This document shows positions 34,597 through 44,003 of a stretch of DNA of 54,136 nucleotides, piece by piece. Position 1 is the first letter of the stretch. Each line of letters starts with the position of its first letter. Under the pieces are notes generated by a model, which saw only the letters and a list, made by a program, of their open reading frames with translations, did no database searches and was not told the DNA's origin. The DNA is taken from contig JAFRQM010000036.1 of assembly GCA_017428625.1 (NCBI GenBank), positions 1-54,136 on the forward strand, read 5' to 3'. Position numbers and translations under genes: made by a program. This DNA comes from Clostridia bacterium (GTDB taxonomy: Bacteria > Bacillota > Clostridia > Oscillospirales > Acutalibacteraceae).

Positions 34597-35662
34597 TTCT
34601 TACACCGTCCTTTCTTGCGATTACACTCACGCCGATAAGGCAGAGCGCTGTGAGAATTGCAATAACAATGCAGTTCGCAAGGGCTGTGGTGAATTTAAAG
34701 AAGAATATAGGCGCCGTGCCGAGAAAAAGACCTATTGTCGTAAATCCGAACGCAAGCCCCGGACTTTTCTGCAAAACGGAAACTATCAGGGCGAGAGTTA
34801 TTGACATCGTCATACTGAAAAACATAACGCCTATGAGCGACACAAACATACGGTTGTCGCCGCAGAACAGGAATGGCAATGCGCATATCATACTGAGATA
34901 AGCCGTCTTTTTGACGCCTATTGCGTCTGCTATTACTCCGCCGAGCCCCTTGCCAAGCCCCATTGTAACAAACAGCATAACTGTCTGAAGGGTGGTTTTG
35001 TTCCACGAGGTCGGAATGCCGTAGCCCATATATCCGCGCACAATAACAATGAGCGTTGCGACAAGAATAACAATGCCCGCGGGAACGCCGGGCTTGTTGT
35101 AGTCGAATTTTTCACAGGGGTTTTCGAGCTTGTCGGCGTCTTTTCTGTAGTATTCCGCAAGCAGGGCAAAGGGAATTGCCGTGAGGGTGAAAAGCACGAC
35201 CGCCCAGTATGGAACAAAAGTTCCGGCAAGCAGTTTGCCCGTAATTACACCGAACGAGCCGCCAGCGACGAATATTGCCGAATGAGCGAGCCTGCCCTGT
35301 GAACAGCGAAGCGTAACCTCCGCGCCGTTTATGTGGGTGCAGGCGTTGCCGAGGCACAGAATAACAAGAGCCGTGAACCTGCCGGGCAGAACGCCGAACT
35401 GAAAATCAAGCCCCGCGACGCACATAAGAACAACGCCGATGACTGTCATCTGTATTTTCGGGAATTTGTCGCTTATTCTGCCGATTATGCCCTGAGGCAC
35501 AAAGGCGAGGGCATCGTATGCAAAGGGAGCTGTCCACAGCCAGGGGCTGTCGCCTGTCAGTTTTGTCAGGGCGAAAAAGCAGATTACCTCGGTTACATAG
35601 TGAACATAAAAATAAAGCCACGCCGCGCCCATATTGCGTGTGAACGGTCTGCTGCTCTGCAA
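34583..35662 (-). CDS. MFS transporter
   Basis: A 359-residue membrane protein with about 11-12 helices and MFS signature elements such as GIIGRISDKFPKIQ after helix 2 and a central basic loop (EYYRKDADKLENPCEKFDYNK). Substrate unknown. The start is TTG at 35662 with GGAAGTGA about 8 bases upstream. It leads a three-gene unit with the 55- and 120-residue membrane proteins, all in overlap. Confidence 0.78.
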   Translation of the reverse strand: MQSSRPFTRNMGAAWLYFYVHYVTEVICFFALTKLTGDSPWLWTAPFAYDALAFVPQGIIGRISDKFPKIQMTVIGVVLMCVAGLDFQFGVLPGRFTALVILCLGNACTHINGAEVTLRCSQGRLAHSAIFVAGGSFGVITGKLLAGTFVPYWAVVLFTLTAIPFALLAEYYRKDADKLENPCEKFDYNKPGVPAGIVILVATLIVIVRGYMGYGIPTSWNKTTLQTVMLFVTMGLGKGLGGVIADAIGVKKTAYLSMICALPFLFCGDNRMFVSLIGVMFFSMTMSITLALIVSVLQKSPGLAFGFTTIGLFLGTAPIFFFKFTTALANCIVIAILTALCLIGVSVIARKDGVRNEQL

Positions 35663-35693
35663 GGGAAATCACTTCCTTTCTTTTTACGCCGAT

Positions 35694-35722
35694 ATTATAC
35701 TATATTAAAATGGTTAAATCAA
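35694..35722 (-). promoter_or_regulatory. Promoter of the MFS unit
   Basis: TTGATT (35722-35717), 17-nt spacer, TATAAT (35699-35694) on the minus strand, 32 bases before the TTG start. Confidence 0.7.
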
Positions 35723-35756
35723 TTAACATTTCATTAACAACGCATTAAATTCTCAC

Positions 35757-35783
35757 AAAAAGGGACCGCCGGAGCGGTCCTTT
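35757..35783 (-). terminator. Terminator of the secreted-protein gene
   Basis: GGACCGC/GCGGTCC stem extended by A-T pairs (35757-35783), loop CGGA, then TTTTT on the minus strand; it lies 15 bases past the stop at 35798. Confidence 0.85.
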
Positions 35784-35797
35784 GAAAACTAATGATA

Positions 35798-36895
35798 TTA
35801 TTTATAAACTCCGAACAGCAGACCGAACCAGATGCCGATGAAATCAAAGAAACTTGCCTTTGCGATTTTAACGGGAATTGTTGCAGGGCAGTTGCTGAAA
35901 TAGATTGTGCCGTTGACGGTCGCTGTTTCGTTTTTGGTGACTTTTGTTTCGTTTGTTACGGGCTGTCTGCCGCATATTTTGCCGTTGATATAGCAGCCGT
36001 TGCTGTCTTTTTTGACGGTGAGTGTTTCGGCGGAGGCGGAGTATCTGCTTTTGTAAACAACGGTTGCGGTCATACCATCGAGAGTGAGATTCGGTCTGTA
36101 ATAATATGAGCGCAGGTTGCCTTTTATTGTGCCGTCTTTGCCGAAGGTGAAGGTTTTATCCGCGTTGGGGTTGTTCTTTACCGTAACTTTCTGGAAATAG
36201 TTGGGTTTTGCATTGTAGGTGATGGTGCTGTTTTTAAGTGATATCAGAATGCTTGCCGCGTAAGTGATTGTGCCGTAGTAGTCGAAAGTCGGTGCGCCGA
36301 CAATATCTTTGACCTCGTCGTCTTTAAGAGAAACGATTTCGTTGTTGCTTTCATCCCTGAATGAGAAAACGGCGCCTTTGAAGTCGGGCTCGGTCTTGAA
36401 ATTCACAACAGAAAGCGCGCAGGTGAAGTCAATGTCTTCGCGGTAGGTTGGCTTTGAGGAGGGCTGACTTGTAAAGCCCGAATAGGAAGCGTCTGATTTA
36501 ATGAAATAGAGTTTTATCGCAAGAGCCTTGCCGTCGGTTGATGTAACCTCAAAATTGTAATCCTTGGCGCTCAGGTTGATAATACCGAGAATGGATGCAC
36601 CGTATGTGCGCGAGTCAATTACATTGCCCTTCTCGCCTTTGTCAAGCGGAGTGGTGACGATTTTACCGCCGACCGTTTCAACATAAGCCACCTGAACATT
36701 TTTTGAACCGGTTGTAAGCACGGTGTAATTGCCCACAAGGTTGAGCGTAAATGTTGCCTTGTCACCTGATTTGAGCGTAATGGTGTTTGCCTCGTTGATT
36801 TTGACATCAACCGCTTTTGAGTCTGCGCTTGCGCCGGTTGCAAGGCAGCCGAAAACAGTGAGAGCGCATAAAATAACCGCCAGTATTTTTTTCAT
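35798..36895 (-). CDS. Secreted protein of unknown function
   Basis: A 365-residue exported protein with a clean signal peptide (MKKILAVILCALTVFGCLATGASA). The mature part is beta-rich; an early unit (NTITLKSGDKATFTLNL) resembles extracellular binding domains that mask a ligand in the envelope, and the C-terminus ends with a hydrophobic stretch (FFDFIGIWFGLLFGVYK). No family recognised. It lies 13 bases after nanA on the same strand and so is probably part of that unit; whether it handles sialylated glycans is speculation. Confidence 0.65.
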   Translation of the reverse strand: MKKILAVILCALTVFGCLATGASADSKAVDVKINEANTITLKSGDKATFTLNLVGNYTVLTTGSKNVQVAYVETVGGKIVTTPLDKGEKGNVIDSRTYGASILGIINLSAKDYNFEVTSTDGKALAIKLYFIKSDASYSGFTSQPSSKPTYREDIDFTCALSVVNFKTEPDFKGAVFSFRDESNNEIVSLKDDEVKDIVGAPTFDYYGTITYAASILISLKNSTITYNAKPNYFQKVTVKNNPNADKTFTFGKDGTIKGNLRSYYYRPNLTLDGMTATVVYKSRYSASAETLTVKKDSNGCYINGKICGRQPVTNETKVTKNETATVNGTIYFSNCPATIPVKIAKASFFDFIGIWFGLLFGVYK

Positions 36896-36908
36896 AATTT
36901 GTTCTCCT

Positions 36909-37772
36909 TTATATTAAATGTAAAATCTCCGAAACGGCTTTTTTACCCTCGGGGGAAAGCGGAAGGAACGGCCTTCTGCACTGCCCCATTTCAATACCCA
37001 TCTGCGTAAGAATTTCTTTTTCGCACTGAAAAACCCCGTAACGGCACATTACCGCAATAATGCTGCACGCTTCGTTCTGGAGTTTCTGTGCCTTTTCGAT
37101 GTTCCCCGACCTGAAAGCCTCATAAAGAGAAACAAATTTTGCACCCATAAAATTATAGGTGCTGCCTATCGCTCCGTCCGCTCCCATTGAGAGCCCCGCC
37201 AGGCAGATTTCATCAAACCCGTTGAAAACAACAGCGCGGGGGATTCTTTCTTTTATCTGCCTGAGCATAAAAAGGTCGGTCGATGTGTGTTTGATACCCG
37301 TGATTCTGTCATCAGCCTCAAACATCTCCGCGGCTGTTTCAGTGGTAAGACCGAACCCGCTGCCGCCCGGGAAATTATAGATAAACAGCGGCATATCGGA
37401 AGCGGCGGCAATATCATAATAATATTGCTTTACCGCCTGAAGAGTATGGCTGTAATAATAAGGCGCTACAGCCGACACGGCGTCATAGCCGAGCTTTTTT
37501 GCGTAAAGCGCAAGGTCAACGGCGAAATCGGTGGCGGTTGAGCCGGTGTGAGCTATCAGCTTAACTCTGTCGCCTGCAAAATCCTTGACAGCTTTTAGAA
37601 CCAGCTTTCGCTCATCCTGAGTCATCAGCATTGCTTCGCCCGTGCTGCCGCCCACATAAAAACCGTTTATGCCCGAACGGATGTTGAACTCAACAAGATT
37701 TTTCAGCGAATCAAGGTTTATTGAGTAATCTGTATTGAAGGGCGTGAGCAGGGCTGTGAAAATTCCGTTCAT
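36909..37772 (-). CDS. nanA: N-acetylneuraminate lyase
   Basis: A 287-residue class I aldolase of the DapA/NanA family, splitting sialic acid into N-acetylmannosamine and pyruvate. GSTGEAM near residue 43-49 binds the pyruvate carboxylate; YNFPG supplies the catalytic Tyr and GIKHTS the Schiff-base Lys. The stretch FNGFDEICLAGLSMGADGAIGSTYN is much closer to NanA than to DapA. No other nan genes are in view. It sits between glyA (9 bases upstream) and the secreted-protein gene. Confidence 0.87.
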   Translation of the reverse strand: MNGIFTALLTPFNTDYSINLDSLKNLVEFNIRSGINGFYVGGSTGEAMLMTQDERKLVLKAVKDFAGDRVKLIAHTGSTATDFAVDLALYAKKLGYDAVSAVAPYYYSHTLQAVKQYYYDIAAASDMPLFIYNFPGGSGFGLTTETAAEMFEADDRITGIKHTSTDLFMLRQIKERIPRAVVFNGFDEICLAGLSMGADGAIGSTYNFMGAKFVSLYEAFRSGNIEKAQKLQNEACSIIAVMCRYGVFQCEKEILTQMGIEMGQCRRPFLPLSPEGKKAVSEILHLI

Positions 37773-37781
37773 TTTTTCAGT

Positions 37782-39035
37782 TTACTCGTAAAGCGGATGA
37801 GCGGCACAAAGTGAGTCAACACCTGCTGCTATGTCAGTTTTGCTGTTTTCAAAATCGGTAACGCAAAGCGAGATATATTCTGCAATTTTATCCATATCCT
37901 CAACGGTGAAGCCTCTTGTTGTGACCGCCGCCGTGCCGAGACGGATTCCGCTTGTTACAAACGGCTTTTCGGGGTCATTGGGTATGGCGTTTTTGTTGGC
38001 TGTTATGCGGACTTCGTCAAGGCGGTGCTCAAGTTCTTTGCCCGTAACGCCTGTGCCCCTCAGGTCAACAAGCATAAGGTGGTTGTCTGTTCCGCCCGAC
38101 ACACAGTTGATGCCTCTCTTTTTAAGGCCTTCCGCAAGAGCAGCCGCGTTTTTAACTATGTTCTTCTGGTATTCTTTGAATTCGGGTTTCAGCGCCTCGC
38201 CGAAACACACCGCCTTTGCGGCTATAACGTGCATAAGAGGACCGCCCTGATTGCCCGGGAAAATCGCCTTGTTGACAGCCTTTGCTATCTCCTCGTCATT
38301 TGTGAGAATAAGACCGCCTCGGGGACCGCGCAGGGTTTTGTGAGTGGTGGTTGTCACAATATCCGCACAGCCTATTGGTGAGGGATGAAGACCCGCCGCA
38401 ACAAGACCGGCTATGTGGGCTATATCAACCATAAAATAAGCGCCGACTTCTTTTGCGGTTTTTGAAATGCGCTCAAAGTCAATGATTCTCGGGTATGCGG
38501 AAGCGCCCGCGACTATGAGTTTCGGTCTGACTTCCTTCGCGATTCTGTCAAGTTCGTCATAATCAATGTAGCCGTCATCATTTACGCCGTAAGGCACAAT
38601 GTTGTAGAGTTTACCGCTCGTGTTTACGGGCGAGCCGTGTGAGAGATGGCCGCCGTGAGCGAGGTTCATACCCATAACAGTGTCGCCCGGCTGAATAAGA
38701 GCCGAATAAGCGGCGAGATTTGCCTGTGAGCCCGAATGAGCCTGAACATTGGCAAATTTGCAGCCGAAAAGTTCTTTTGCGCGTTCAATGGCTATATTCT
38801 CAACCACATCAACGCACTCGCAGCCGCCGTAATATCTTTTGCCGGGGTAACCCTCGGCGTATTTGTTGGTAAGCACGCTGCCCATAGCCGCCATAACGGC
38901 GGGGGAGACTATGTTTTCGGACGCGATGAGTTCAATGTTGTGCCTCTGCCTTGAGAGTTCCGCCTTCATCGCCGCGCCCACATCAGGGTCTGCCTTTGAA
39001 ACAAAATCGATTGTGTCAAGATAATCTGCAAACAA
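37782..39035 (-). CDS. glyA: Serine hydroxymethyltransferase
   Basis: A PLP enzyme of about 417 residues that interconverts serine and glycine with tetrahydrofolate, the main source of one-carbon units. [24 protein letters not shown], the PLP Lys in [14 protein letters not shown], and [11 protein letters not shown] are all as expected. The likely start is the TTG at 39035, nine bases after AAGGAG (a TTG at 39041 is closer than usual). No riboswitch-like structure is evident in the leader. Confidence 0.95.
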   Translation of the reverse strand: MFADYLDTIDFVSKADPDVGAAMKAELSRQRHNIELIASENIVSPAVMAAMGSVLTNKYAEGYPGKRYYGGCECVDVVENIAIERAKELFGCKFANVQAHSGSQANLAAYSALIQPGDTVMGMNLAHGGHLSHGSPVNTSGKLYNIVPYGVNDDGYIDYDELDRIAKEVRPKLIVAGASAYPRIIDFERISKTAKEVGAYFMVDIAHIAGLVAAGLHPSPIGCADIVTTTTHKTLRGPRGGLILTNDEEIAKAVNKAIFPGNQGGPLMHVIAAKAVCFGEALKPEFKEYQKNIVKNAAALAEGLKKRGINCVSGGTDNHLMLVDLRGTGVTGKELEHRLDEVRITANKNAIPNDPEKPFVTSGIRLGTAAVTTRGFTVEDMDKIAEYISLCVTDFENSKTDIAAGVDSLCAAHPLYE

Positions 39036-39169
39036 CAGCAATCACTCCTTTGTGATGATATATATTTATCAAAGTTTAATATATCATATTTCAACAAGCT
39101 GTGTCAAACCGCATATTAACCAAATATAAGCCCGCTTATCCGCGCCGTGATATGCACTTTAAAAACCTC

Positions 39170-39198
39170 TTGTTTTTTTTTCATCAATAATATATAAT
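39170..39198 (+). promoter_or_regulatory. Promoter of the 635-residue membrane protein gene
   Basis: TTGTTT (39170-39175), 17-nt spacer, TATAAT (39193-39198), 39 bases before the ATG. Confidence 0.65.
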
Positions 39199-39236
39199 TT
39201 ATTTTACATTCATTAATTCCGACAGGAGCTGAAACA

Positions 39237-41144
39237 ATGGACCCTATCAAAGTTGATTTTTCCAAAGAACGCGCAACAAAAAAGAAAGAGATTGTCATTC
39301 CACCCGAAAAAGGCGCGCTTAAAATTATTTTAAGCATAATCGGCGCGCTTATTGTCGCGATTGTTGCGTTTTATGTCATGGTTCCCGCAATAAATCCGAA
39401 ATCCTATGATTTCTATCTTTATATAGGCATTGTCGCGGCGGCGTTCATTGCCTGCCTGACCGTGCTTACAGGCGCGCAGAAAAAGCCCGAATATATGCCC
39501 TATGTCAAACGCAAATCCATAGTGCCCGCGATTATCATAGGTATTCTCGCGGTTACGGTAGGTATAGGCTGGGTTGTTTCGAGCGTGTTCTTCCACGCAG
39601 GCAGATACAGCGAGCTTATCTCCAACACAAGAACTCTCTACACACAGGAAGCGCTTGACGCGAACAACGCCTTCAACGGTTCGACAGGTATTCAGAAGGG
39701 CAGCCTCAAAGACGAACTCAACGAAGAAACGGCTGAAAGCTTCTCGTCCATCCCCAAACTCGATGAAGACGCTGCCTCCTCGCTCGCAACCAGAGCGCTC
39801 TCCGAACTTGCCTCGCTCGGCAAGGTTTCGCAGTTCACGGTTTACCCCGAATACACACAGATAAACTACCGCGAGCAGCCTGTCAGGGTTGTTCCCCTGC
39901 AGTATTCAAACATTATTAAATGGATAACCAACACAAATGAGGGTCTGCCCGGCTACATCATTGTAGATATGGCGGATGAAAGCACATCCTTTGTTGAATG
40001 CACGGATGAAAAAGGCGGCTATGTTCAGTATTCGCCCGCAGAGCATTTTAACGAACTGCTCAAACGCCACCTGCGTTTTGAATACCCGACCTATATGTTC
40101 GGTGACTCAACATTTGAGATTGACGACAGCGGCAAGCCGTTCTGGGTAACACCCGTTATTGACAAAACAATCGGTCTTTTCGGCGGCGAAGATGTCAAAG
40201 GCATAATTCTTTGCGAGGCGGACGGCACCTGCCATGAATACACAATAGAAGAAATAATCGAAGGCAGTAAAGACGGCTACGATTTAACCTGGCTTGACAG
40301 AATCTACAACTCCGATATGCTTGTTTCGCAGTATAACTATTTCGGCAAGTTCAACGGCGGATTCTGGAACTCCCTGCTCGGTCAGAAAAATGTTTATGTT
40401 TCAACAAGCGGCTACAACTACATTGCAAAAGACGACGATGTTTATATGTACACCGGCATAACCTCAATCACCAGCGACGACTCCATAACGGGCTTCATTC
40501 TTATCAACCAGAGAACAAAGCAGTCAATCTATTATGAGGTTCCCGGCGGAACCGAGACCTCCGCTCAGGAGGCAGCGGAAGGCAGAGTCAAAGAAAAGGG
40601 CTACACGGCGACCTTCCCGCTGCTTCTCAATATAGGCGGCGAGCCCACCTACTTCCTCTCGCTCAAAGACGCTTCAAGCATTGTTCAGCAGTATGCGCTT
40701 ATCAATGTGCGTCAATATAACAAAATAGGCGCCACGGGCGACAACCTCACCTCCTGCCTTAAAGAGTATATCGATGACCTTGAAAGCAACGGCATCAAAA
40801 CAAACATTGACGCCGAAGATGTTGAGGATCAGATTGAAAACGAGGCAAACGGCACAGCCCCCGATAAAACCCAACCAGAGACAAAGCCCGAAGGCAACAC
40901 TCCCGAAAAACCCGCCGCCCCCGAAGGCGCAATAACAGGCACCGTTGCGGAAATACGTGAGGCGGTTATCGGCGGCAATACCGTTTACTACATAAAACTC
41001 ACAGAAGGCGAAACCTACTATTCAATAGCCGCAGCAGATTGTGAAGCCGCGATTATCCTTTCAAAGGGTGACAGCGTGGCAATCACTGTTTCAGGCTCGG
41101 CAGAAGGCGTAACAGTCAAAGCAGACGACCTTGTAATTCAATAA
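39237..41144 (+). CDS. Large membrane-anchored protein of unknown function
   Basis: A 635-residue protein: a charged cytoplasmic N-terminus, three transmembrane helices (about 28-50, 58-80 and 95-118), a large extracytoplasmic domain of about 400 residues, a Pro/Glu/Thr linker (TAPDKTQPETKPEGNTP) and a C-terminal beta domain (ITGTVAEIREAVIGGNTVYYIKL). I do not recognise the family; the layout fits an envelope protein. The ATG follows ACAGGAG. It stands alone between its own promoter and terminator. Confidence 0.7.
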   Translation: MDPIKVDFSKERATKKKEIVIPPEKGALKIILSIIGALIVAIVAFYVMVPAINPKSYDFYLYIGIVAAAFIACLTVLTGAQKKPEYMPYVKRKSIVPAIIIGILAVTVGIGWVVSSVFFHAGRYSELISNTRTLYTQEALDANNAFNGSTGIQKGSLKDELNEETAESFSSIPKLDEDAASSLATRALSELASLGKVSQFTVYPEYTQINYREQPVRVVPLQYSNIIKWITNTNEGLPGYIIVDMADESTSFVECTDEKGGYVQYSPAEHFNELLKRHLRFEYPTYMFGDSTFEIDDSGKPFWVTPVIDKTIGLFGGEDVKGIILCEADGTCHEYTIEEIIEGSKDGYDLTWLDRIYNSDMLVSQYNYFGKFNGGFWNSLLGQKNVYVSTSGYNYIAKDDDVYMYTGITSITSDDSITGFILINQRTKQSIYYEVPGGTETSAQEAAEGRVKEKGYTATFPLLLNIGGEPTYFLSLKDASSIVQQYALINVRQYNKIGATGDNLTSCLKEYIDDLESNGIKTNIDAEDVEDQIENEANGTAPDKTQPETKPEGNTPEKPAAPEGAITGTVAEIREAVIGGNTVYYIKLTEGETYYSIAAADCEAAIILSKGDSVAITVSGSAEGVTVKADDLVIQ

Positions 41145-41151
41145 AGCACTT

Positions 41152-41185
41152 CAGCCCTCTCCGTGTGGAGAGGGCTGTGTTTTTA
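41152..41185 (+). terminator. Terminator before the tRNA genes
   Basis: A perfect 11-bp stem CAGCCCTCTCC / GGAGAGGGCTG (41152-41177), loop GTGT, then TGTGTTTTT. Confidence 0.88.
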
Positions 41186-41245
41186 ACGGAAAATCAAGGC
41201 TTTTCGCGACGCGGAGCGCGGGTGCTCAAAAACTAAAAAAAATAA

Positions 41246-41274
41246 TTGACAAACCGAATTGTTTTTGATAATAT
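41246..41274 (+). promoter_or_regulatory. Promoter of the tRNA-CAT/tRNA-Trp unit
   Basis: Perfect TTGACA (41246-41251), 17-nt spacer, TAATAT (41269-41274), 20 bases before the first tRNA. Confidence 0.75.
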
Positions 41275-41293
41275 AGATAAGCATTAAAAAAGC

Positions 41294-41370
41294 GGGCCAC
41301 TAGCTCAGTTGGTCAGAGCACTCGGCTCATAACCGAATGGTCCGGGGTTCGAGTCCCTGGTGGCCCACCA
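41294..41370 (+). tRNA. tRNA with anticodon CAT (Met or Ile2)
   Basis: A complete 77-nt cloverleaf with encoded CCA and anticodon loop CTCATAA. A CAT anticodon may be methionine, or isoleucine after lysidine modification by TilS. The acceptor GGGCCAC gives C4-G69 and C5-G68, which are TilS-favoured pairs, so Ile2 is possible. No decision can be made by eye. Confidence 0.9.
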
Positions 41371-41376
41371 TTTCAT

Positions 41377-41452
41377 AGGGGTATAGCTCAGTTGGTAGAG
41401 CAGCGGTCTCCAAAACCGCGTGCCGAGGGTTCAAGTCCTTCTGCCCCTGCCA
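41377..41452 (+). tRNA. tRNA-Trp (CCA)
   Basis: A complete 76-nt cloverleaf with anticodon loop CTCCAAA (anticodon CCA) and encoded CCA end. It marks the left border of the mobile element: an integrase gene pointing back toward it lies 243 bases away, which makes the 3' end of this tRNA the likely integration site. Confidence 0.95.
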
Positions 41453-41460
41453 AGCTTTTA
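41432..41460 (+). other. Putative attL at the tRNA-Trp 3' end
   Basis: Placed by analogy with tyrosine integrases that use the 3' end of tRNA genes. No matching attR can be seen in this window, so the exact core is not defined. Confidence 0.3.
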
Positions 41461-41464
41461 GAGT

Positions 41465-41505
41465 CCGCAATTCCTTATATATCAAGGGATTGCGGGTTTC
41501 TTTTT
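41465..41505 (+). terminator. Terminator after tRNA-Trp
   Basis: A 12-bp stem (41465-41476 / 41484-41495, one G-U pair) followed by GTTTCTTTTT. It ends the tRNA unit. Confidence 0.85.
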
Positions 41506-41578
41506 GCTCGTTTTCAGCAAATTTTATTATTCTTTTTGAGCATCAAATTTCGCAAAAATACCCCGTTTTTTCATATAA

Positions 41579-41611
41579 GTGTCGTCAAAGTGTCGTCAAA
41601 ATGTCGTCAAA
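41579..41611 (+). repeat. Three 11-bp tandem repeats near attL
   Basis: Three head-to-tail copies of (G/A)TGTCGTCAAA with no spacer. Short direct repeats between integrase gene and attachment core are the usual form of integrase arm sites; that role is inferred. Confidence 0.6.
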
Positions 41612-41645
41612 AATAAAGCCCAAAATATCAATAAAATCAAAGGAA

Positions 41646-41692
41646 GCCGCCCCACAGACTGAGATTATTCTGTCTGCGAGGCGGCATTTTTT
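41646..41692. terminator. Terminator after the integrase gene
   Basis: An interrupted stem GCCGCC/GGCGGC plus CAGAC/GTCTG (41646-41685), with T-runs on the plus side and a weaker T-rich stretch on the minus side. It lies just past the integrase stop. Confidence 0.65.
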
Positions 41693-41694
41693 CA

Positions 41695-42819
41695 TCATTT
41701 AAGGTATTTTTCAAGCTTTTCTATTGAATGTTTCTTCCCGTTTTCCGACAGATGTGTATAGATGGAAATGGTAGTTTTTATGTCGGAATGGCCGAGCAGT
41801 TCTTTTGCCGTAAGCATATCAACACCCGCTTCATAGAGAAGTGAGGCATAGGTATGCCTGAGTGAATGCCAGTCGAAATCGATACCGGTTTCTTTCTGGA
41901 GTGATTCAAGCAATCTTTTCCATGCTGTTTCTGTCATTCGCTCGCACATAAGTCCTCGGATAACTGTATCTGTCTTTTTAGCCCTGACGGGAGCAATCTC
42001 TTTGCCGGTTTTAATAAGTTTGCCTTCTTCGTCATACATAGCTATAGGGACGTAATTATTCTGATAGCTTTTCAATACCGCCAGCAGTTTTTCCGGTATC
42101 GGAACATTTCTGATACCCGCCGCTGTCTTTGGCTTTTTTATTTTGTTTTCCTTATAATCGTAGCTTTTGTTTACGCAAACCATTCTGTTCTTGAAGTCTA
42201 TATCGCTCCAATTCAGTGCAGCCACTTCACCTCGCCTCAAACCTGTCAAAATCATCATCTGAGCAGGAAGGTATCTGATGTCAGTGCTGTCGAGTATTAT
42301 GTTTCTTTCCACTTCGGTTAAAGCACTTCTTTCCCTGACAAGCGCACTTTTAGGCGGATCAACATAGATGCAGGGGTTGTAATCAATTAATCTGTTGCGA
42401 ATACCATATTCAAATACAGATGAAACGGCAGATATATATCTTGATACTGTCCTTTTTCCGGAAGGCTTTCCCGTAGAGGGATTCACCGCATAGATATCAA
42501 GCATGGAATTGTTAATATCATCTATGGTAATATCTTTAATCTGCTTATCTTTAAATGGTGCGGAAAGCGCTTCAATTCTGAATCGTTTTGTGTTCAGCCT
42601 GTCTTCGCTTAATTGAGCGACATCAAATGCGAGACGCATTTCTGCAAGCTCAGAAAATGTCATATTACATGACGGCTTTTGAGAAGTAATGATTAGCTCG
42701 GTTTCTTTGTCTCTTATTTCCTTTTGATTTTTACCATAAATACTTACTCTTTTTTTGGTCCCGTCTTCATTTGTCAGAGTAATTCTTTTTTCATATCGTC
42801 CATCATCTCTTTTTTTCAT
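41695..42819 (-). CDS. Tyrosine-type integrase
   Basis: A 374-residue site-specific recombinase that would insert and excise the element. The N-terminal DNA-binding part carries ERKRITL-like and SAM-like helices; the catalytic domain has the Arg in LTGLRRGEVAALNW, HSLRHTYASLL (His and Arg), the GHSDIKTT His, and the nucleophile Tyr in SIYTHLS. The ATG at 42819 (MKKRDDGRYEKR) follows GAAAGGA. It is transcribed toward tRNA-Trp, the normal arrangement. Confidence 0.93.
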   Translation of the reverse strand: MKKRDDGRYEKRITLTNEDGTKKRVSIYGKNQKEIRDKETELIITSQKPSCNMTFSELAEMRLAFDVAQLSEDRLNTKRFRIEALSAPFKDKQIKDITIDDINNSMLDIYAVNPSTGKPSGKRTVSRYISAVSSVFEYGIRNRLIDYNPCIYVDPPKSALVRERSALTEVERNIILDSTDIRYLPAQMMILTGLRRGEVAALNWSDIDFKNRMVCVNKSYDYKENKIKKPKTAAGIRNVPIPEKLLAVLKSYQNNYVPIAMYDEEGKLIKTGKEIAPVRAKKTDTVIRGLMCERMTETAWKRLLESLQKETGIDFDWHSLRHTYASLLYEAGVDMLTAKELLGHSDIKTTISIYTHLSENGKKHSIEKLEKYLK

Positions 42820-42930
42820 AAGAATGATTCCTTTCATAATTAATAAAATAATAATATTTTCTATTTCAATTTATGCAATTGTGCGGATGCTCCCTGCACA
42901 GTAACCTGCGCGGGGAGCAATGTATATTTT

Positions 42931-43119
42931 TTATTCGGAAACTCTTCTATTACCGAGAAGCCATTTTATATAATCGTCATGGCTGATTGTAATTTTGCAG
43001 CCGGGTGATGCCTGATAATACGGGAGACCGCCATTCTTGCAATAGTTAAGAACCTGCCTTCTTGAAACTCTCAGCGCATCGGCGATTTCAGATATGGTAT
43101 AAAAATCCTGTTTAGTCAT
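42931..43119 (-). CDS. Excisionase-type HTH protein
   Basis: A 62-residue MerR/excisionase-like helix-turn-helix protein (YTISEIADALRVSRRQVLNYCKNGGLPYYQ...HDDYIKWLL). It would bias the integrase toward excision. GAGGTGATTAT precedes the ATG. It lies between the integrase and ParB-like genes on the same strand. Confidence 0.82.
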   Translation of the reverse strand: MTKQDFYTISEIADALRVSRRQVLNYCKNGGLPYYQASPGCKITISHDDYIKWLLGNRRVSE

Positions 43120-43128
43120 ATAATCACC

Positions 43129-43986
43129 TCATCTTTCGTAATAATTCTTTTTTCTGGCTTTTGTCTTAGCCCGCTGGTCTTCTGCATACAGGGCAAGCGC
43201 CTTATCAATGACCTCCGCCATAAATTTCGGCGTGGCGTCGGCCCTGAAGTATTTACCGAGAATTTCCGGCGGAACTTTCAGAGCCTCACGCTGGTTGGAC
43301 TTGCGCTCGCACATTATTTCGAGTATCATATCCGCGTCGAGCTTCCCTTCACCCGAGAGTTTCCTCATTCTCTGCGCCTGTGAAAGCGAAGGAACCGCCT
43401 GTTCACTTTCAATCGTGACAAGCAGTTCCTTCTGAAGCTCCTGCGGTATGTATGAAATTTCAATCGCCGGCGTTATCGCCATTCTCTTTTCATCCACCAT
43501 TTTCAGCAATTCGGGGATAAGATAAGTCAGACGAATGTAGCGCTGAATGGTTCGCTCACTGTCTTTGACGGTGTTGGCAATTTGGGTAATCGAGTTTTCA
43601 AACCTTTCGCCATCGTGGCGAAACCTTTTTCCGGAATGGTATAAAGCCTCATTTTTCATTCTGAATGCAAATGCCTTTTCACTTGGCAGAAGACCGTCAC
43701 GGTAGAGGTTGCTGTCAACGAGAACCACAATCGCGTCTTCACGGCTCATCTCCGAAACATAGCACGGGATCATTTTCAGGCCGAGCTTTTTGCAGGCGTG
43801 AAATCTTCTGTGCCCCGAAATGATTTCGTACTCTCCGCTACCATCGGGACGGACAATCAGCGGCTCGATTATTCCCTTGGCTTTGATACTGTCGACCAGC
43901 ATTTCCATCTGGTCGTCGTCCGTTACTCTGAAGGGATTGCCTTCATACGGATGCAGCTTTGACAATTCTATTTTTTTAACTATCAT
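43129..43986 (-). CDS. ParB/Spo0J-like protein
   Basis: A 285-residue protein with the N-terminal ParB/Srx-type domain (SKLHPYEGNPFRVTDDDQME, IIEPLIVRPDGSGEYEIISGHRR, CTP-binding GHRRFHACKKLG) and a central HTH (ITQIANTVKDSERTIQRYIRL). It may control copy or segregation of the excised circle or act as a regulator. The ATG has AAGGAG upstream. No ParA gene is adjacent; the Toprim-RepA gene lies next to it instead. Confidence 0.88.
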   Translation of the reverse strand: MIVKKIELSKLHPYEGNPFRVTDDDQMEMLVDSIKAKGIIEPLIVRPDGSGEYEIISGHRRFHACKKLGLKMIPCYVSEMSREDAIVVLVDSNLYRDGLLPSEKAFAFRMKNEALYHSGKRFRHDGERFENSITQIANTVKDSERTIQRYIRLTYLIPELLKMVDEKRMAITPAIEISYIPQELQKELLVTIESEQAVPSLSQAQRMRKLSGEGKLDADMILEIMCERKSNQREALKVPPEILGKYFRADATPKFMAEVIDKALALYAEDQRAKTKARKKNYYER

Positions 43987-44003
43987 AGTATTAACTCCTT
44001 GTA

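Noticed and set aside
39036..39110. Glycine or folate riboswitch before glyA
   Set aside because: The leader is short and AT-rich with no conserved core visible.
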